NCBI GenBank assembly: GCA_006226495.1
Contig: SBGU01000002.1
Span: 1 to 64,000 of the forward strand
Origin: Alphaproteobacteria bacterium
Lineage (GTDB): Bacteria; Pseudomonadota; Alphaproteobacteria; Sphingomonadales; Kordiimonadaceae
DNA: 64,000 bases
Reading direction: 5' to 3'
Every line of letters starts with the position of its first letter. Position 1 is the first letter of the stretch. Both the position numbers and the translations under genes were made by a program. Positions 26,062 through 34,656 of the stretch are shown here, in pieces. Below the pieces are notes generated by a model that was not told the origin of the DNA, did not search any database, and saw nothing but the letters and a program-made list of their open reading frames with translations.

Positions 26062-26683
26062 GCCAAATCCACTTAATAGAGTATCCCCGAACGCAGGTGT
26101 GATCCTGGGCAACATTCCCGATGATACTATCGCCGCCAGACCACAATTAGCCTTGAAGGCCCTACAAGTAATCTCATCATGGTCACATGCCGACAAGTTT
26201 ATGCTTGATCTGTATGTTACCATGCTTGGGGGCTGCAACGAAACCGCAACGATCGCATATCTTTCCCTAGAATCGCGCGCCGCAAAAATCACCATGATCA
26301 ATGCCGTCGCCAAACATGTTCTAGACGACAAGCATATCAGATTGCTTAATGCTATTCACAAGTCAGCAAAGTCTGCCGCAGGTACCAGAGACAGGATTGC
26401 CCACTGGCTATGGGGGTATTCTCCACAATTACCTGACGCCATTTTGCTCATGGACCCAAGGCACGCAGTTCTTTTAGATTCCGGCCAAAGCGATGTAATT
26501 GACAGACTTTCAAAGGTCTGCATTGTCTACAGAGGGCAAGACTTTACAAAGGCCATACAGGATAACCATGAGCTTTGCGGGCATATTAGGCGCCTTAGAC
26601 TTATTCTGAGACAAGACCCAAGGAATGCAAACGAAGAACTATATCGCGAGCTATGTCTGAGGCTTCATATTGAAGACACTTAG
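26060..26683 (+). CDS. Hypothetical protein, divergent from the small gene
   Basis: 207-residue soluble, mostly helical protein. It begins MPNPLNRVSPNAGVILG and has an amphipathic region ALKALQVISSWSHADKFML, RIAHWLWGYSPQLPDAILL, and a basic helical end HIRRLRLILRQDPRNANEE. No catalytic motif, signal peptide or membrane span is seen. AT-rich codon use suggests transfer. ATG 26060 overlaps head-to-head with the small minus-strand gene at 26061, so the two 5' ends share a CATG and their transcripts must overlap. I do not recognise the family; a role in defence or regulation cannot be supported from sequence. Confidence 0.6.
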   Translation: MPNPLNRVSPNAGVILGNIPDDTIAARPQLALKALQVISSWSHADKFMLDLYVTMLGGCNETATIAYLSLESRAAKITMINAVAKHVLDDKHIRLLNAIHKSAKSAAGTRDRIAHWLWGYSPQLPDAILLMDPRHAVLLDSGQSDVIDRLSKVCIVYRGQDFTKAIQDNHELCGHIRRLRLILRQDPRNANEELYRELCLRLHIEDT

Positions 26684-26783
26684 CGGTGTCGTCAGGGCGA
26701 TAATACTCGAACCTTTCCACTAGAAGCTGCTCAATTTCAGCCTCAGCCTTCTTTCGATTAGTCTGAGCTTCATCAAGCGGCAT
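26601..26783 (-). CDS. Possible small hypothetical protein
   Basis: 60-residue frame MPLDEAQTNRKKAEAEIEQL ... LVERFEYYRPDDTAK ... IARDIVLRLHSLGLVSE. Composition is protein-like and amphipathic, and the frame remains open upstream as far as about 26854 without a better start codon (upstream residues also look protein-like: AIIYLRKHGLE), which suggests a truncated or frameshifted gene. It overlaps the 3' end of the 26060 gene by 83 bases on the opposite strand. No ribosome-binding site is evident. Confidence 0.3.
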   Translation of the reverse strand: MPLDEAQTNRKKAEAEIEQLLVERFEYYRPDDTAKCLQYEASDIARDIVLRLHSLGLVSE

Positions 26784-26846
26784 TTCGAGTCCATGCTTTC
26801 TTAGGTATATAATCGCCTTTTCTTTGCCCCCGCACCCGACTTCACT

Positions 26847-26864
26847 GTTACATATTTATGACAT
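26847..26864 (-). promoter_or_regulatory. Pho-box-like site upstream of pit
   Basis: On the minus strand ATGTCAT-AAAT-ATGTAAC matches the two 7-base PhoB repeats (consensus CTGTCAT, then CTGTCAC) with the 4-base AT-rich spacer at 6/7 and 5/7 positions. A CTGTTAT at 26866 on the plus strand is a possible further half-site. The site is 65 bases before the phosphate transporter gene. PhoB control is inference; in some alphaproteobacteria pit is repressed by PhoB. Confidence 0.5.
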
Positions 26865-26928
26865 TCTGTTATAAGGCCGGGCACTATGCTACCGCCTTCC
26901 GGGGCAACAGACAGGGGAAGGGTTACCC

Positions 26929-28383
26929 ATGCAGGAACATAAGGTCGATGTGGACCTGAAGAAGCTTCAGGGCTTCCAGGCCGGTGTCGCCAAGCAGAAC
27001 AAGACCATGACCAACCTGGGCGTTGCCCTGGTGTTCCTGGTTCTGGTGCTTTTGTATGCGTCATTTGCACAAGGCCACGGACATCTGGGCGTGTTCGTGA
27101 TCTCCGCCGCCGTTATCGGTGCCTATATGGCCATGAATATCGGCGCCAACGATGTCGCCAACAATATCGGCCCGGCCGTCGGCTCGCGCGCCATGACCAT
27201 GGTGGGCGCGCTTGTGGTGGCCGCCGTCTTCGAAGCCGCCGGTGCCCTGATCGCGGGCGGCGATGTGGTTTCCACGATCCAGAAGGGTATTATCGACCCA
27301 AAGGGCATTGAAGACCAGATGGTGTTCATCTGGGCCATGATGTCGGCGCTCCTGGCGGCCGCCCTGTGGCTCAACCTCGCCACCTGGTTCGGCGCACCCG
27401 TATCCACCACCCATTCCATCGTCGGGGGTGTCGTGGGCGCCGGCATCGCGGCTGCGGGTGCTGCCAGCGTCGACTGGGCCAAGATGGGCGCCATTGTCGC
27501 CAGTTGGGTGATTTCCCCGGCGCTGGGCGGCCTTATTGCCGCCGGTTTCCTGCTTTTCATCAAGAAGATGATCCTGTTCAAGGACGACAAGCTGGCCGCC
27601 TCGCGCACCTGGGTGCCGGTGCTGGTTGCCATCATGGCCGGCACGTTTGCCATGTATCTGGTCATGAAGGGCTTCAAGCATATCTGGAAGGCCGACACCG
27701 CCATGATCTGGCTGATCGGCGTCGGGTCCGGCGTTGCCACCTGGGTCATCACCAAACCGCTGGTCGCCCGTGCGTCCATCGGCATGGAAAACCGCCGCAA
27801 GTCGGTGGCGACCCTGTTCACCATGCCACTGATCTGCTCGGCGGCGCTGTTGTCGTTCGCACACGGTGCCAATGACGTGGCCAACGCTGTCGGCCCGCTG
27901 GCCGCCATCGTGACCGCCGCCACCAGTACGGTCGCTGGCGCAAGCAAGATCGCGCTGCCCTTCTGGGTCATGGTTATCGGCGCGCTGGGTATCTCGATCG
28001 GCCTGATGCTGTTCGGCCCGAAGCTGATCCGCACGGTTGGCGAAAAGATCACCAAACTGAACCAGATGCGCGCCTTCTGTGTGGCGCTGTCAGCGGCTAT
28101 CACCGTGATTGCCGCAAGCTGGCTTGGCCTGCCTGTATCGTCGACCCACATCGCGGTCGGCGGCGTGTTCGGCGTCGGTTTCCTGCGGGAATATCTGAAC
28201 AACCGGGGCAAGTCGTCACACAAGAAGATCCCGGCATCCGAGATCAAGACCCGCGAACGCCGCCGTCTGGTGCGCCGCCGCGAGCTGATGACCATTGCCG
28301 CGGCCTGGATCATCACGGTGCCGGTGTCGGCGCTTTTGTCCGCGGCCCTTTATCTGGCGCTTTACCATTCCTTCGAAGGCTGA
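26929..28383 (+). CDS. pit: PiT-family inorganic phosphate transporter
   Basis: 484-residue low-affinity phosphate permease with about 12 spans. The duplicated PiT signature is visible as MNIGANDVANNIGPAVGSRAMT near residue 66 and AHGANDVANAVGPLAAIV near residue 310. A second repeat pair is APVSTTHSIVGGVVGAG and LPVSSTHIAVGGVFGVG. Basic loops such as ETRERRRLVRRRE-like KTRERRRLVRRRE lie near the C-terminus. ATG 26929 is preceded by GGGGAAGGG. It is monocistronic, with the Pho-box-like site upstream and a strong terminator downstream. No pap/OrfA regulator gene accompanies it. Confidence 0.95.
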   Translation: MQEHKVDVDLKKLQGFQAGVAKQNKTMTNLGVALVFLVLVLLYASFAQGHGHLGVFVISAAVIGAYMAMNIGANDVANNIGPAVGSRAMTMVGALVVAAVFEAAGALIAGGDVVSTIQKGIIDPKGIEDQMVFIWAMMSALLAAALWLNLATWFGAPVSTTHSIVGGVVGAGIAAAGAASVDWAKMGAIVASWVISPALGGLIAAGFLLFIKKMILFKDDKLAASRTWVPVLVAIMAGTFAMYLVMKGFKHIWKADTAMIWLIGVGSGVATWVITKPLVARASIGMENRRKSVATLFTMPLICSAALLSFAHGANDVANAVGPLAAIVTAATSTVAGASKIALPFWVMVIGALGISIGLMLFGPKLIRTVGEKITKLNQMRAFCVALSAAITVIAASWLGLPVSSTHIAVGGVFGVGFLREYLNNRGKSSHKKIPASEIKTRERRRLVRRRELMTIAAAWIITVPVSALLSAALYLALYHSFEG

Positions 28384-28404
28384 AGCCGGACACCACGGAT
28401 ACAG

Positions 28405-28437
28405 AAAGGGCGGCCCCGGGTGGGGTCGCCCTTTTCT
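28405..28437. terminator. Intrinsic terminator between pit and the Bcr/CflA gene
   Basis: AAAGGGCGgCCCC pairs with GGGGtCGCCCTTT around GGGT, followed by TCTTTT. A-rich upstream arm makes it usable in both directions, between convergent genes. Confidence 0.88.
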
Positions 28438-28458
28438 TTTGTCCGGATGCCTGCGCTC

Positions 28459-29646
28459 TCAGGCTTCTTTCACGGTCCGTATCTGGCGGTAGGACAGGAT
28501 GAAACTCATGATGCCGCAGCCCCCCATGATCAGCATCAGCGGCATGGGCGACGTGGCATGGACGATCCCGACAAGCCCCGACGACAGAAACGCGACCGAA
28601 AATTGCATCGAGCCCGCCAGCGCCGATGCCGACCCTGCCCGCGCGCCTTCTTCCGCAAGGGCACCTGCCATGCTGTTGGGCATCACCATGCCCAGGGATG
28701 CCACATAGCTGAAGAACAGCAGCACCACGCCCACAAGGCCGACCCCGGCAAGACCGGCCCCCACCAGCCCGATACCGGCCAGCAGGATGATGCTGAAGGC
28801 CACCTGCAGGATGCGGTTGAAGGCATAATGTTTCAACAGGTACCGGTTCAACTGGCTGAGCCCGATAAGACCAAAGGCATTGGCACCAAAAAACAGGCCG
28901 AACTGTTCCTCTGGGATACCGAAATACTGGATCAGCACGAAGGGCGAGCCGGTGATATAGGCAAACATGCCGGCCTGGGCAAAACCACCCGCCAGCGCAT
29001 AATTGCGGAAGGCGCTGTTCGAAAAAATGTCCCTGTATGTGTGCAGGGCGCGGCTCAGCCGCACATGGCGGTTCGGCGCCTGGGTTTCAGGCAGCAACAG
29101 GGATACGGCGGTCAGCGACAGGAGACAGGCAGCGCCCACGGCCAGGAAAATCGCCTGCCAGCCGAAAAACTTGCTGACAAACCCGCCGATCACCGGTGCC
29201 AGGATCGGCGCCACGCCCATGACCAGCATCAGGAGCGAAAAGAAACGCGCGGCTTCATGATGGTCGAACATGTCGCGCACCATGGCCCGCGCGATCACCA
29301 TACCGGCACAGATGCCCAGCGCCTGCAGGAAACGGATGCCGATCAGGAAGCCGACATCGGGCACCAGGGTACACAGGACCGATGCCGTGCCCGCGATCGC
29401 AAGGCCCGACACCAGCGGCAGCTTGCGGCCGAACCGGTCCGCCAGCGGACCAAAAAACAGTTGGCCGATGGCAAGGCCGATGAAAAAGAAGGTCAGCGAC
29501 AGTTCGACATGGGAAATGTCGGTACCGAACGTGTCGGCGATCGCCGGGAAGGCCGGCAGATACATGTCGACCGCAAGCGGTGTCAGCGCCGTGACACTGC
29601 CAAGGGTCAGCACAATCCTGAGGGTCTGGTTCTTGTGGGGAAGCAT
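28459..29646 (-). CDS. Bcr/CflA-type multidrug MFS exporter
   Basis: 395-residue drug:proton antiporter of the DHA1/Bcr family with 12 spans. The N-terminus has the family element LTPLAVDMYLPAFPAIADTF, then GQLFFGPLADRFGRKLPL, the canonical motif A loop between spans 2 and 3, and RFLQALGICAGMVIARAMVRD, the antiporter motif C region. Substrates may include bicyclomycin, chloramphenicol or others; not determinable. The start is ATG 29646. It is convergent with pit at the shared terminator and lies 87 bases downstream of the esterase gene in the same direction. Confidence 0.92.
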   Translation of the reverse strand: MLPHKNQTLRIVLTLGSVTALTPLAVDMYLPAFPAIADTFGTDISHVELSLTFFFIGLAIGQLFFGPLADRFGRKLPLVSGLAIAGTASVLCTLVPDVGFLIGIRFLQALGICAGMVIARAMVRDMFDHHEAARFFSLLMLVMGVAPILAPVIGGFVSKFFGWQAIFLAVGAACLLSLTAVSLLLPETQAPNRHVRLSRALHTYRDIFSNSAFRNYALAGGFAQAGMFAYITGSPFVLIQYFGIPEEQFGLFFGANAFGLIGLSQLNRYLLKHYAFNRILQVAFSIILLAGIGLVGAGLAGVGLVGVVLLFFSYVASLGMVMPNSMAGALAEEGARAGSASALAGSMQFSVAFLSSGLVGIVHATSPMPLMLIMGGCGIMSFILSYRQIRTVKEA

Positions 29647-29733
29647 GGGATATCCGGACCGGGTTGGGGGTTCTTTTGGGGTACTTCTGGGATTCTTGCC
29701 GGCTTAACACGCCCCGGATGCCCCCTCAAGCGG

Positions 29734-30498
29734 TCAATCGGCTTCGCCGGTCCTGAAGAAGGTCAACAGCACGTCGTCGATAAGCGGTTTCCAGTTGGCC
29801 CATTCATGGCCGAACGGCACCTCGATATAAGTGAGCGGATAGCCCTTTTTCCTGAGTTCCCGCATGAAACGCCGGCCGGCAGTGGTATTGTCCTTTTTGG
29901 TGCCGACACTCATGAAAATACGGATCGGCTGCACCGGGTTCTGGTGGTAAAGCCCGGTCAGGATCTTCACATGCTGGTCATTCGCCGGCGACTGCATGGC
30001 GATATTGCCAAAGACATCGGGCAACAGCAGGCCAAAACAGCCGGCATTCAGGGCGCCGAACGACAGGCCCATGATCGCCCGGTCCCCAGGCGCCGGTTTT
30101 GTGGCAAAGGCCGCCTCGACCGCCGGCACCAGTTCAGCGCCGAAAAAGCGGGCATAGTCCTGGTTGCACATGAACTGCTGGTTGCGCCGGTTTTCCTTCA
30201 GGTCATCCGGGTTGCGGGCATCGACGAACACCGCCATCACGGGTTCGATGGCGCCACTGGCGATCTGTTCATCCAGGATGGCCACCATGCCGCCGTCGCC
30301 CAGATACCAGTGGCCGTCGGTCACATAAAGGGTGCGCAGAGTTGTTGCATCTGCAACAGTTTCGGGGCGGTAGACACGGTATTGCAGCGCATACCCGAGC
30401 ACTTGGCTGTCGATACGAATATTGTCGCTGAGGGTGCCGCCCGCCTGCGCGGCGGGCGCCATCATGATGAATGCCAACAGAACCAGAAGTTTTTTCAT
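29734..30498 (-). CDS. Exported alpha/beta-hydrolase esterase
   Basis: 254-residue protein with a signal peptide (MKKLLVLLAFIMMAPAAQAG) and an esterase-D/enterochelin-esterase-like alpha/beta-hydrolase fold. The nucleophile elbow is IMGLSFGALNA (Ser near residue 143), the acid is expected after SVGTKKDNTTAG, and the catalytic His is in VPFGHEWANWKPLIDD. Family members hydrolyse esters of siderophores, S-formylglutathione or peptides; periplasmic location is predicted here. ATG 30498 has GGAGAGG upstream. It is 32 bases from the polA stop on the same strand, but no functional link is apparent. Confidence 0.82.
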   Translation of the reverse strand: MKKLLVLLAFIMMAPAAQAGGTLSDNIRIDSQVLGYALQYRVYRPETVADATTLRTLYVTDGHWYLGDGGMVAILDEQIASGAIEPVMAVFVDARNPDDLKENRRNQQFMCNQDYARFFGAELVPAVEAAFATKPAPGDRAIMGLSFGALNAGCFGLLLPDVFGNIAMQSPANDQHVKILTGLYHQNPVQPIRIFMSVGTKKDNTTAGRRFMRELRKKGYPLTYIEVPFGHEWANWKPLIDDVLLTFFRTGEAD

Positions 30499-30530
30499 AA
30501 ACGGACCTCTCCGTCCTTATGACACGCGCC

Positions 30531-33308
30531 CTAGTGGGCTTCCTCCCAGTTTTTGCCGGTGCCACAATCAACAACCAGCGGCACGCTGAGTTCAATGGCC
30601 GGCGCACAGGCGTTTTCCATGGTGTCGCGAATGATCGGCACGGCTTTCTCGACCAGGGCCTCCGGGGCCTCGAACACCAGTTCGTCATGCACCTGCAGAA
30701 GCATGCGCACATCCGTGAGGCCAGCGTCCGCAAGCGCAGCGGGCATGCGGATCATGGCGCGGCGGATGATGTCCGCCGCCGTGCCCTGAATGGGCGCGTT
30801 GATGGCCGCGCGTTCGCCGAAGCCGCGTTTCATGGGGTTCTTGTCCCGAAGCGCCGCGATATGGCACTTGCGGCCAAACAAGGTCGAGACATAACCCTTG
30901 TCCTTGGCGCCTTCGACCGTGCTGGTCATATACTGGCGGATGCCGGGGAAGCGGGTGAAATAGGCGTCGATATAGCCCTGCGCGTCACCACGGCTGATGC
31001 CCAACTGGCGCGCGAGGCCAAAGGCCGATATGCCATAGATGATGCCGAAGTTGATGGCCTTGGCCTGCCGGCGCACCATCGGGTCCATGCCTTCGATGGG
31101 CACACCGAACACTTCGGACGCGGTCATGGCATGAATGTCGGTGCCGCTTGCAAACGCGTCCTTCAGGGCATCAATACCGGCGATATGGGCCAGGATACGC
31201 AGCTCGATCTGGCTATAGTCGGCGGCGATCAGCAGGTTGCCGGGTTCGGCCACGAACGCCTTCCTGATCTTGCGGCCTTCTTCGGTGCGGATCGGGATAT
31301 TCTGCAGGTTGGGGTCGTTCGACGACAGGCGCCCGGTGGTGGTGGACGCCAGGTGGAAACTGGTATGCACCCGGCCCGTGCGGTCGTTCACCTGGGCCTG
31401 CAGCGCATCGGTGTAGGTGCTTTTGAGCTTGGAAAACTGGCGGAACTGCAGCACCTTGGCCGGCAGTTCCAGCCCCTGGTTTGCAAGGCCCTCGAGCACG
31501 TCGGCATCCGTGGTCCAGGCGCCGGTCTTGGAGGATTTTTTGCCGCCCTTCAGGCCCATGTCCTCGAACAGGATTTCACCAAGCTGCTTAGGCGACGCCA
31601 CATTGAAGGGCCGGCCGGCCAGGGTCTGGATTTCTTCATCCAGCGCCTTGATGCCGGTGGCAAAATCGTTCGAAAGCTGGCGAAGCTGGTCGACATCCAC
31701 CTTGATGCCCGCGCGTTCCATGGCCGACAGGACCGGCACCAGCGGGCGTTCAAGCGTTTCATAAACGGTGCTGACATGTTCGGCCGCCAGCCGCGGCTTC
31801 AGGAGGCGGTACAGGCGGCCGGTGATATCGGCATCCTCGGCCGCATAGTCGGTGGCCTTGTCGAGCGGCACCTGGTCGAAGGTCAACTGGTTCTTGCCTG
31901 TGCCGGCCACTTCCTTGAACGGGATCGGCGCGATATCAAGATGCAGGCCCGAAAGTTCGTCCATGCCGTGGCCATGCAGGCCGGCATCCAGCGCATAGGA
32001 CATCAGCATCGTATCGTCGATGGGGCCGAGGCTGATGCCCTCGCGCGCCAGGATCGACATGTCATATTTGAGGTTCTGGCCGATTTTCAGGACCGACGGG
32101 TCCTCAAGCATCGGCTTCATGAGCGCGATAACCTCGGCCTTGTCCAGTTGCTCGGGCTTTTCAGCCAGAAGGTCGCCGCCCATGGCGCCGTGGCCGACCG
32201 GGATATAACAGGCCTTGCCGGGTTCGATGGACAGGGAGATGCCGACAAGGTCGGCTTTCGAGGTATTCAGCCCCGTGGTTTCGGTGTCGACCGTCACCTG
32301 CCCCGCCGCCTGTGCGTCCGCGATCCAGGCCTTCAGCCGGTCCAGTGTGGTCACACATTCATACTCGGTCTTCTCGACCGTCACGGCTTCGGATACCGGG
32401 TCGACGGGCGTGCTGCCGGCGCCATAATGGTGGCTGACCTTCACCTTCAGGGACCGGAACTGCTGCGCGTCCAGGAATGCCTGCAACGGTTCGGGTTCCG
32501 GGTCGCGCACCGTAAGCGCGTCCAGCCCCACATCGACCGGCGCATCTTTCGCCAGCGACACCAACTGGCGGCTGATACGCGCCATCTCGGCATTGTCGAT
32601 CAGGCTTTCGCGGCGTTTGGGCTGCTTGATCTCGCCCGCGCGGGCCAGAAGCGTGTCCAGGTCGCCATATTCGTTGATCAGTTGCGCTGCGGTCTTGATG
32701 CCGATACCGGGCACGCCGGGCACGTTGTCGACACTGTCACCCGCCAGCGACTGTACATCGACCACCCTGTCGGGTGTCACGCCAAATTTGTCGAGCACAC
32801 CCTGGTAGCCAAGCCGCACACCTTTCATGGTGTCAAACAGTTCGACATGGTCGTCGACCAGTTGCATCAGGTCCTTGTCGGAACTGACGATGGTAACCTT
32901 CCAGCCCTTGTCCCGCGCCTGTTTGGTATAGGTGGCGATCAGGTCGTCGGCTTCATAACCTTCCATTTCGATGGCCGGCACACCAAAGGCCACGGCGGCA
33001 TCGCGGATCAGGCTGAACTGGGGCACCAGGTCTTCGGGTGCCGGCGGGCGGTGCGCCTTGTAGTCGGCATAGATATCGTTGCGGAAATTCTTGCGCGCGG
33101 CATCGAAGATCACGGCCAGGTGGGTCGGGCGTTCGGTGTCGCCCAGGTCCTGCAACAGCTTGAACAGCATGTTGGAAAACCCGTAAACGGCATTCACCGG
33201 CGTGCCGTCGGCGCGGGTCATGGGCGGCAGCGCATGATAGGCCCGGAAAATATACCCGGACCCGTCCACAAGATAGAGATGTTTCTGGTTGCCAGCCGGC
33301 TCGGACAT
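30531..33308 (-). CDS. polA: DNA polymerase I
   Basis: 925-residue DNA polymerase I that fills gaps and removes RNA primers. Domains in order: 5'-3' exonuclease (residues about 1-290, YIFRAYHALPPM, SSDKDLMQLV, GDSVDNVPGVPGIG), 3'-5' exonuclease (about 320-510; the catalytic D-x-E is intact in VDTETTGLNTS, so proofreading is expected), and family A polymerase (about 520-925; SQIELRILAHIAG, RRQAKAINFGIIYG, and LLQVHDELVFE). The start ATG 33308 is preceded by AGGGGGA. Length and order are normal. It lies downstream of the zinc-finger gene by 71 bases in the same direction. Confidence 0.98.
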   Translation of the reverse strand: MSEPAGNQKHLYLVDGSGYIFRAYHALPPMTRADGTPVNAVYGFSNMLFKLLQDLGDTERPTHLAVIFDAARKNFRNDIYADYKAHRPPAPEDLVPQFSLIRDAAVAFGVPAIEMEGYEADDLIATYTKQARDKGWKVTIVSSDKDLMQLVDDHVELFDTMKGVRLGYQGVLDKFGVTPDRVVDVQSLAGDSVDNVPGVPGIGIKTAAQLINEYGDLDTLLARAGEIKQPKRRESLIDNAEMARISRQLVSLAKDAPVDVGLDALTVRDPEPEPLQAFLDAQQFRSLKVKVSHHYGAGSTPVDPVSEAVTVEKTEYECVTTLDRLKAWIADAQAAGQVTVDTETTGLNTSKADLVGISLSIEPGKACYIPVGHGAMGGDLLAEKPEQLDKAEVIALMKPMLEDPSVLKIGQNLKYDMSILAREGISLGPIDDTMLMSYALDAGLHGHGMDELSGLHLDIAPIPFKEVAGTGKNQLTFDQVPLDKATDYAAEDADITGRLYRLLKPRLAAEHVSTVYETLERPLVPVLSAMERAGIKVDVDQLRQLSNDFATGIKALDEEIQTLAGRPFNVASPKQLGEILFEDMGLKGGKKSSKTGAWTTDADVLEGLANQGLELPAKVLQFRQFSKLKSTYTDALQAQVNDRTGRVHTSFHLASTTTGRLSSNDPNLQNIPIRTEEGRKIRKAFVAEPGNLLIAADYSQIELRILAHIAGIDALKDAFASGTDIHAMTASEVFGVPIEGMDPMVRRQAKAINFGIIYGISAFGLARQLGISRGDAQGYIDAYFTRFPGIRQYMTSTVEGAKDKGYVSTLFGRKCHIAALRDKNPMKRGFGERAAINAPIQGTAADIIRRAMIRMPAALADAGLTDVRMLLQVHDELVFEAPEALVEKAVPIIRDTMENACAPAIELSVPLVVDCGTGKNWEEAH

Positions 33309-33379
33309 GGGAATCCCCCTGTTTCGCCCGCGTCAGGCGGACCTGTTGCCTGCCGGTGCGGGGACCGGCAGGGGCAATA

Positions 33380-33565
33380 TTACTTGCTGTCCTTGTCGGA
33401 CGGGCCGCCTTGCAAAATGTAAAGGCGGTCACAATATGGACATTCGACCTTGCCTTCTTCATCCATGGTCAGGAATACGCGCGGGTGGCCGAGCGGGCCT
33501 TCATCCCCGTCACAGGAAACTTTACGCGTGGCGACAATTTTGATTTCTGGTGCGTCTACGGACAT
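33380..33565 (-). CDS. Small CHCC-type zinc-finger protein
   Basis: 61-residue protein of the zinc-finger CHCC family related to the mitochondrial complex I subunit NDUFS6. The metal ligands are the Cys of KVSCDGDEGPLGHPRVFL, its His, and the pair in VECPYCDRLYIL. In alphaproteobacteria these proteins are small and of uncertain role, possibly iron-sulphur or complex I related. The frame is short but composition and motif are clear. It is upstream of polA in the same direction. Confidence 0.85.
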   Translation of the reverse strand: MSVDAPEIKIVATRKVSCDGDEGPLGHPRVFLTMDEEGKVECPYCDRLYILQGGPSDKDSK

Positions 33566-33699
33566 GGCACTAATCTCTGATACTGTTGGGATTGAGTTCT
33601 ATATAACGAAGCCATCCCGAACCGACAAGCGGCGCGGCACACCGGGCGCAAGCTTGCTGACAATTTCCTGAAGTAGCGACATCCCGAAAGGACGAGCGA

Positions 33700-34656
33700 G
33701 TGAGCGACAATGCAATTGAAATCAAGGGCCTGAAGAAAGTCTACAAGGGCCGTGGCGGCGCGCCGGACAAGCTTGCGCTCAAGGGCATTGACCTGAATAT
33801 CCCTCGGGGTTCCATGTTCGGCCTTCTGGGCCCGAACGGCGCGGGCAAATCCACCACCATCAACATCCTTGCGGGCCTTGTGAACAAGACCGAGGGCAGC
33901 GCCAATATCTGGGGTTTCGATATCGACGAAAACCCGCGGAACGCGCGCGCCAACATCGGCATTGTGCCGCAGGAATTGATGTTCGACGCTTTCTTCACCC
34001 CGCGCGAAATGCTGGAGGTGCAGGCCGGCATGTATGGTGTGCCGAAAGAAGAGCGCCGCACCGAAGAACTTCTGAAGGCCGTGCATTTGCTGCCGCAGGC
34101 CGATGCCTATTCGCGCACCCTGTCGGGCGGCATGAAACGGCGCCTCTTGGTCGCCAAGGCCATGGTGCACAACCCGCCGATCCTGGTGCTGGACGAACCG
34201 ACCGCCGGCGTGGATATCGAGCTTCGCCAGCAACTGTGGAACTATGTGCGCGAACTGCATGCGCGCGGCACCACCATTGTCCTGACCACCCATTATCTCG
34301 AGGAAGCTGAAGAACTGTGCGATACCATCGCCATCATCAACCATGGTGAACTGGTAGCGTGCGAACCCACCAAACAGCTTCTGAAGCGCGTGGACGAAAA
34401 ACAGGTGGTGATCGAACTGGGTGAAAGCCTGAGCGCCATCCCCGACAGCCTGAGCGCCTTCAACAGCCAGCTCTTGGACCAGAACCGCATTGCGGTTAAG
34501 ATCAGCCAGGCAACGGCAAACGTGGGCCAGGTGCTGGTTGCGGTGCAGGAAGCGGGCCTTAGTGTGCGCGATATCTCGACCCGGGAAACCGACCTCGAGG
34601 ATATTTTCCTGCAACTGACCAGCAGCAAGGCGAACAAGGGATCTGAAGCAGCATGA
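33700..34656 (+). CDS. ABC transporter ATP-binding protein
   Basis: 318-residue ABC ATPase of the DRA/gliding-type family. Walker A is [10 protein letters not shown] near residue 44, the Q-loop is [14 protein letters not shown], the signature is [17 protein letters not shown], Walker B is [11 protein letters not shown], and the switch His is in [11 protein letters not shown]. The C-terminal 80 residues form the usual accessory region. The start is GTG 33700 with AAAGGACGAG upstream. No permease gene is adjacent, so the partner is unknown. Its stop overlaps the nadB start as ATGA, implying translational coupling with nadB, which is an unusual partner. Confidence 0.92.
   Translation: MSDNAIEIKGLKKVYKGRGGAPDKLALKGIDLNIPRGSMFGLLGPNGAGKSTTINILAGLVNKTEGSANIWGFDIDENPRNARANIGIVPQELMFDAFFTPREMLEVQAGMYGVPKEERRTEELLKAVHLLPQADAYSRTLSGGMKRRLLVAKAMVHNPPILVLDEPTAGVDIELRQQLWNYVRELHARGTTIVLTTHYLEEAEELCDTIAIINHGELVACEPTKQLLKRVDEKQVVIELGESLSAIPDSLSAFNSQLLDQNRIAVKISQATANVGQVLVAVQEAGLSVRDISTRETDLEDIFLQLTSSKANKGSEAA

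Noticed and set aside
28420-30522. 700-codon plus-strand frame opposite the Bcr/CflA and esterase genes
   Set aside because: It spans two clear minus-strand genes and has a Gln/His/Arg-rich composition without motifs.
30519-33422. 967-codon plus-strand frame opposite polA
   Set aside because: Antisense shadow of polA.
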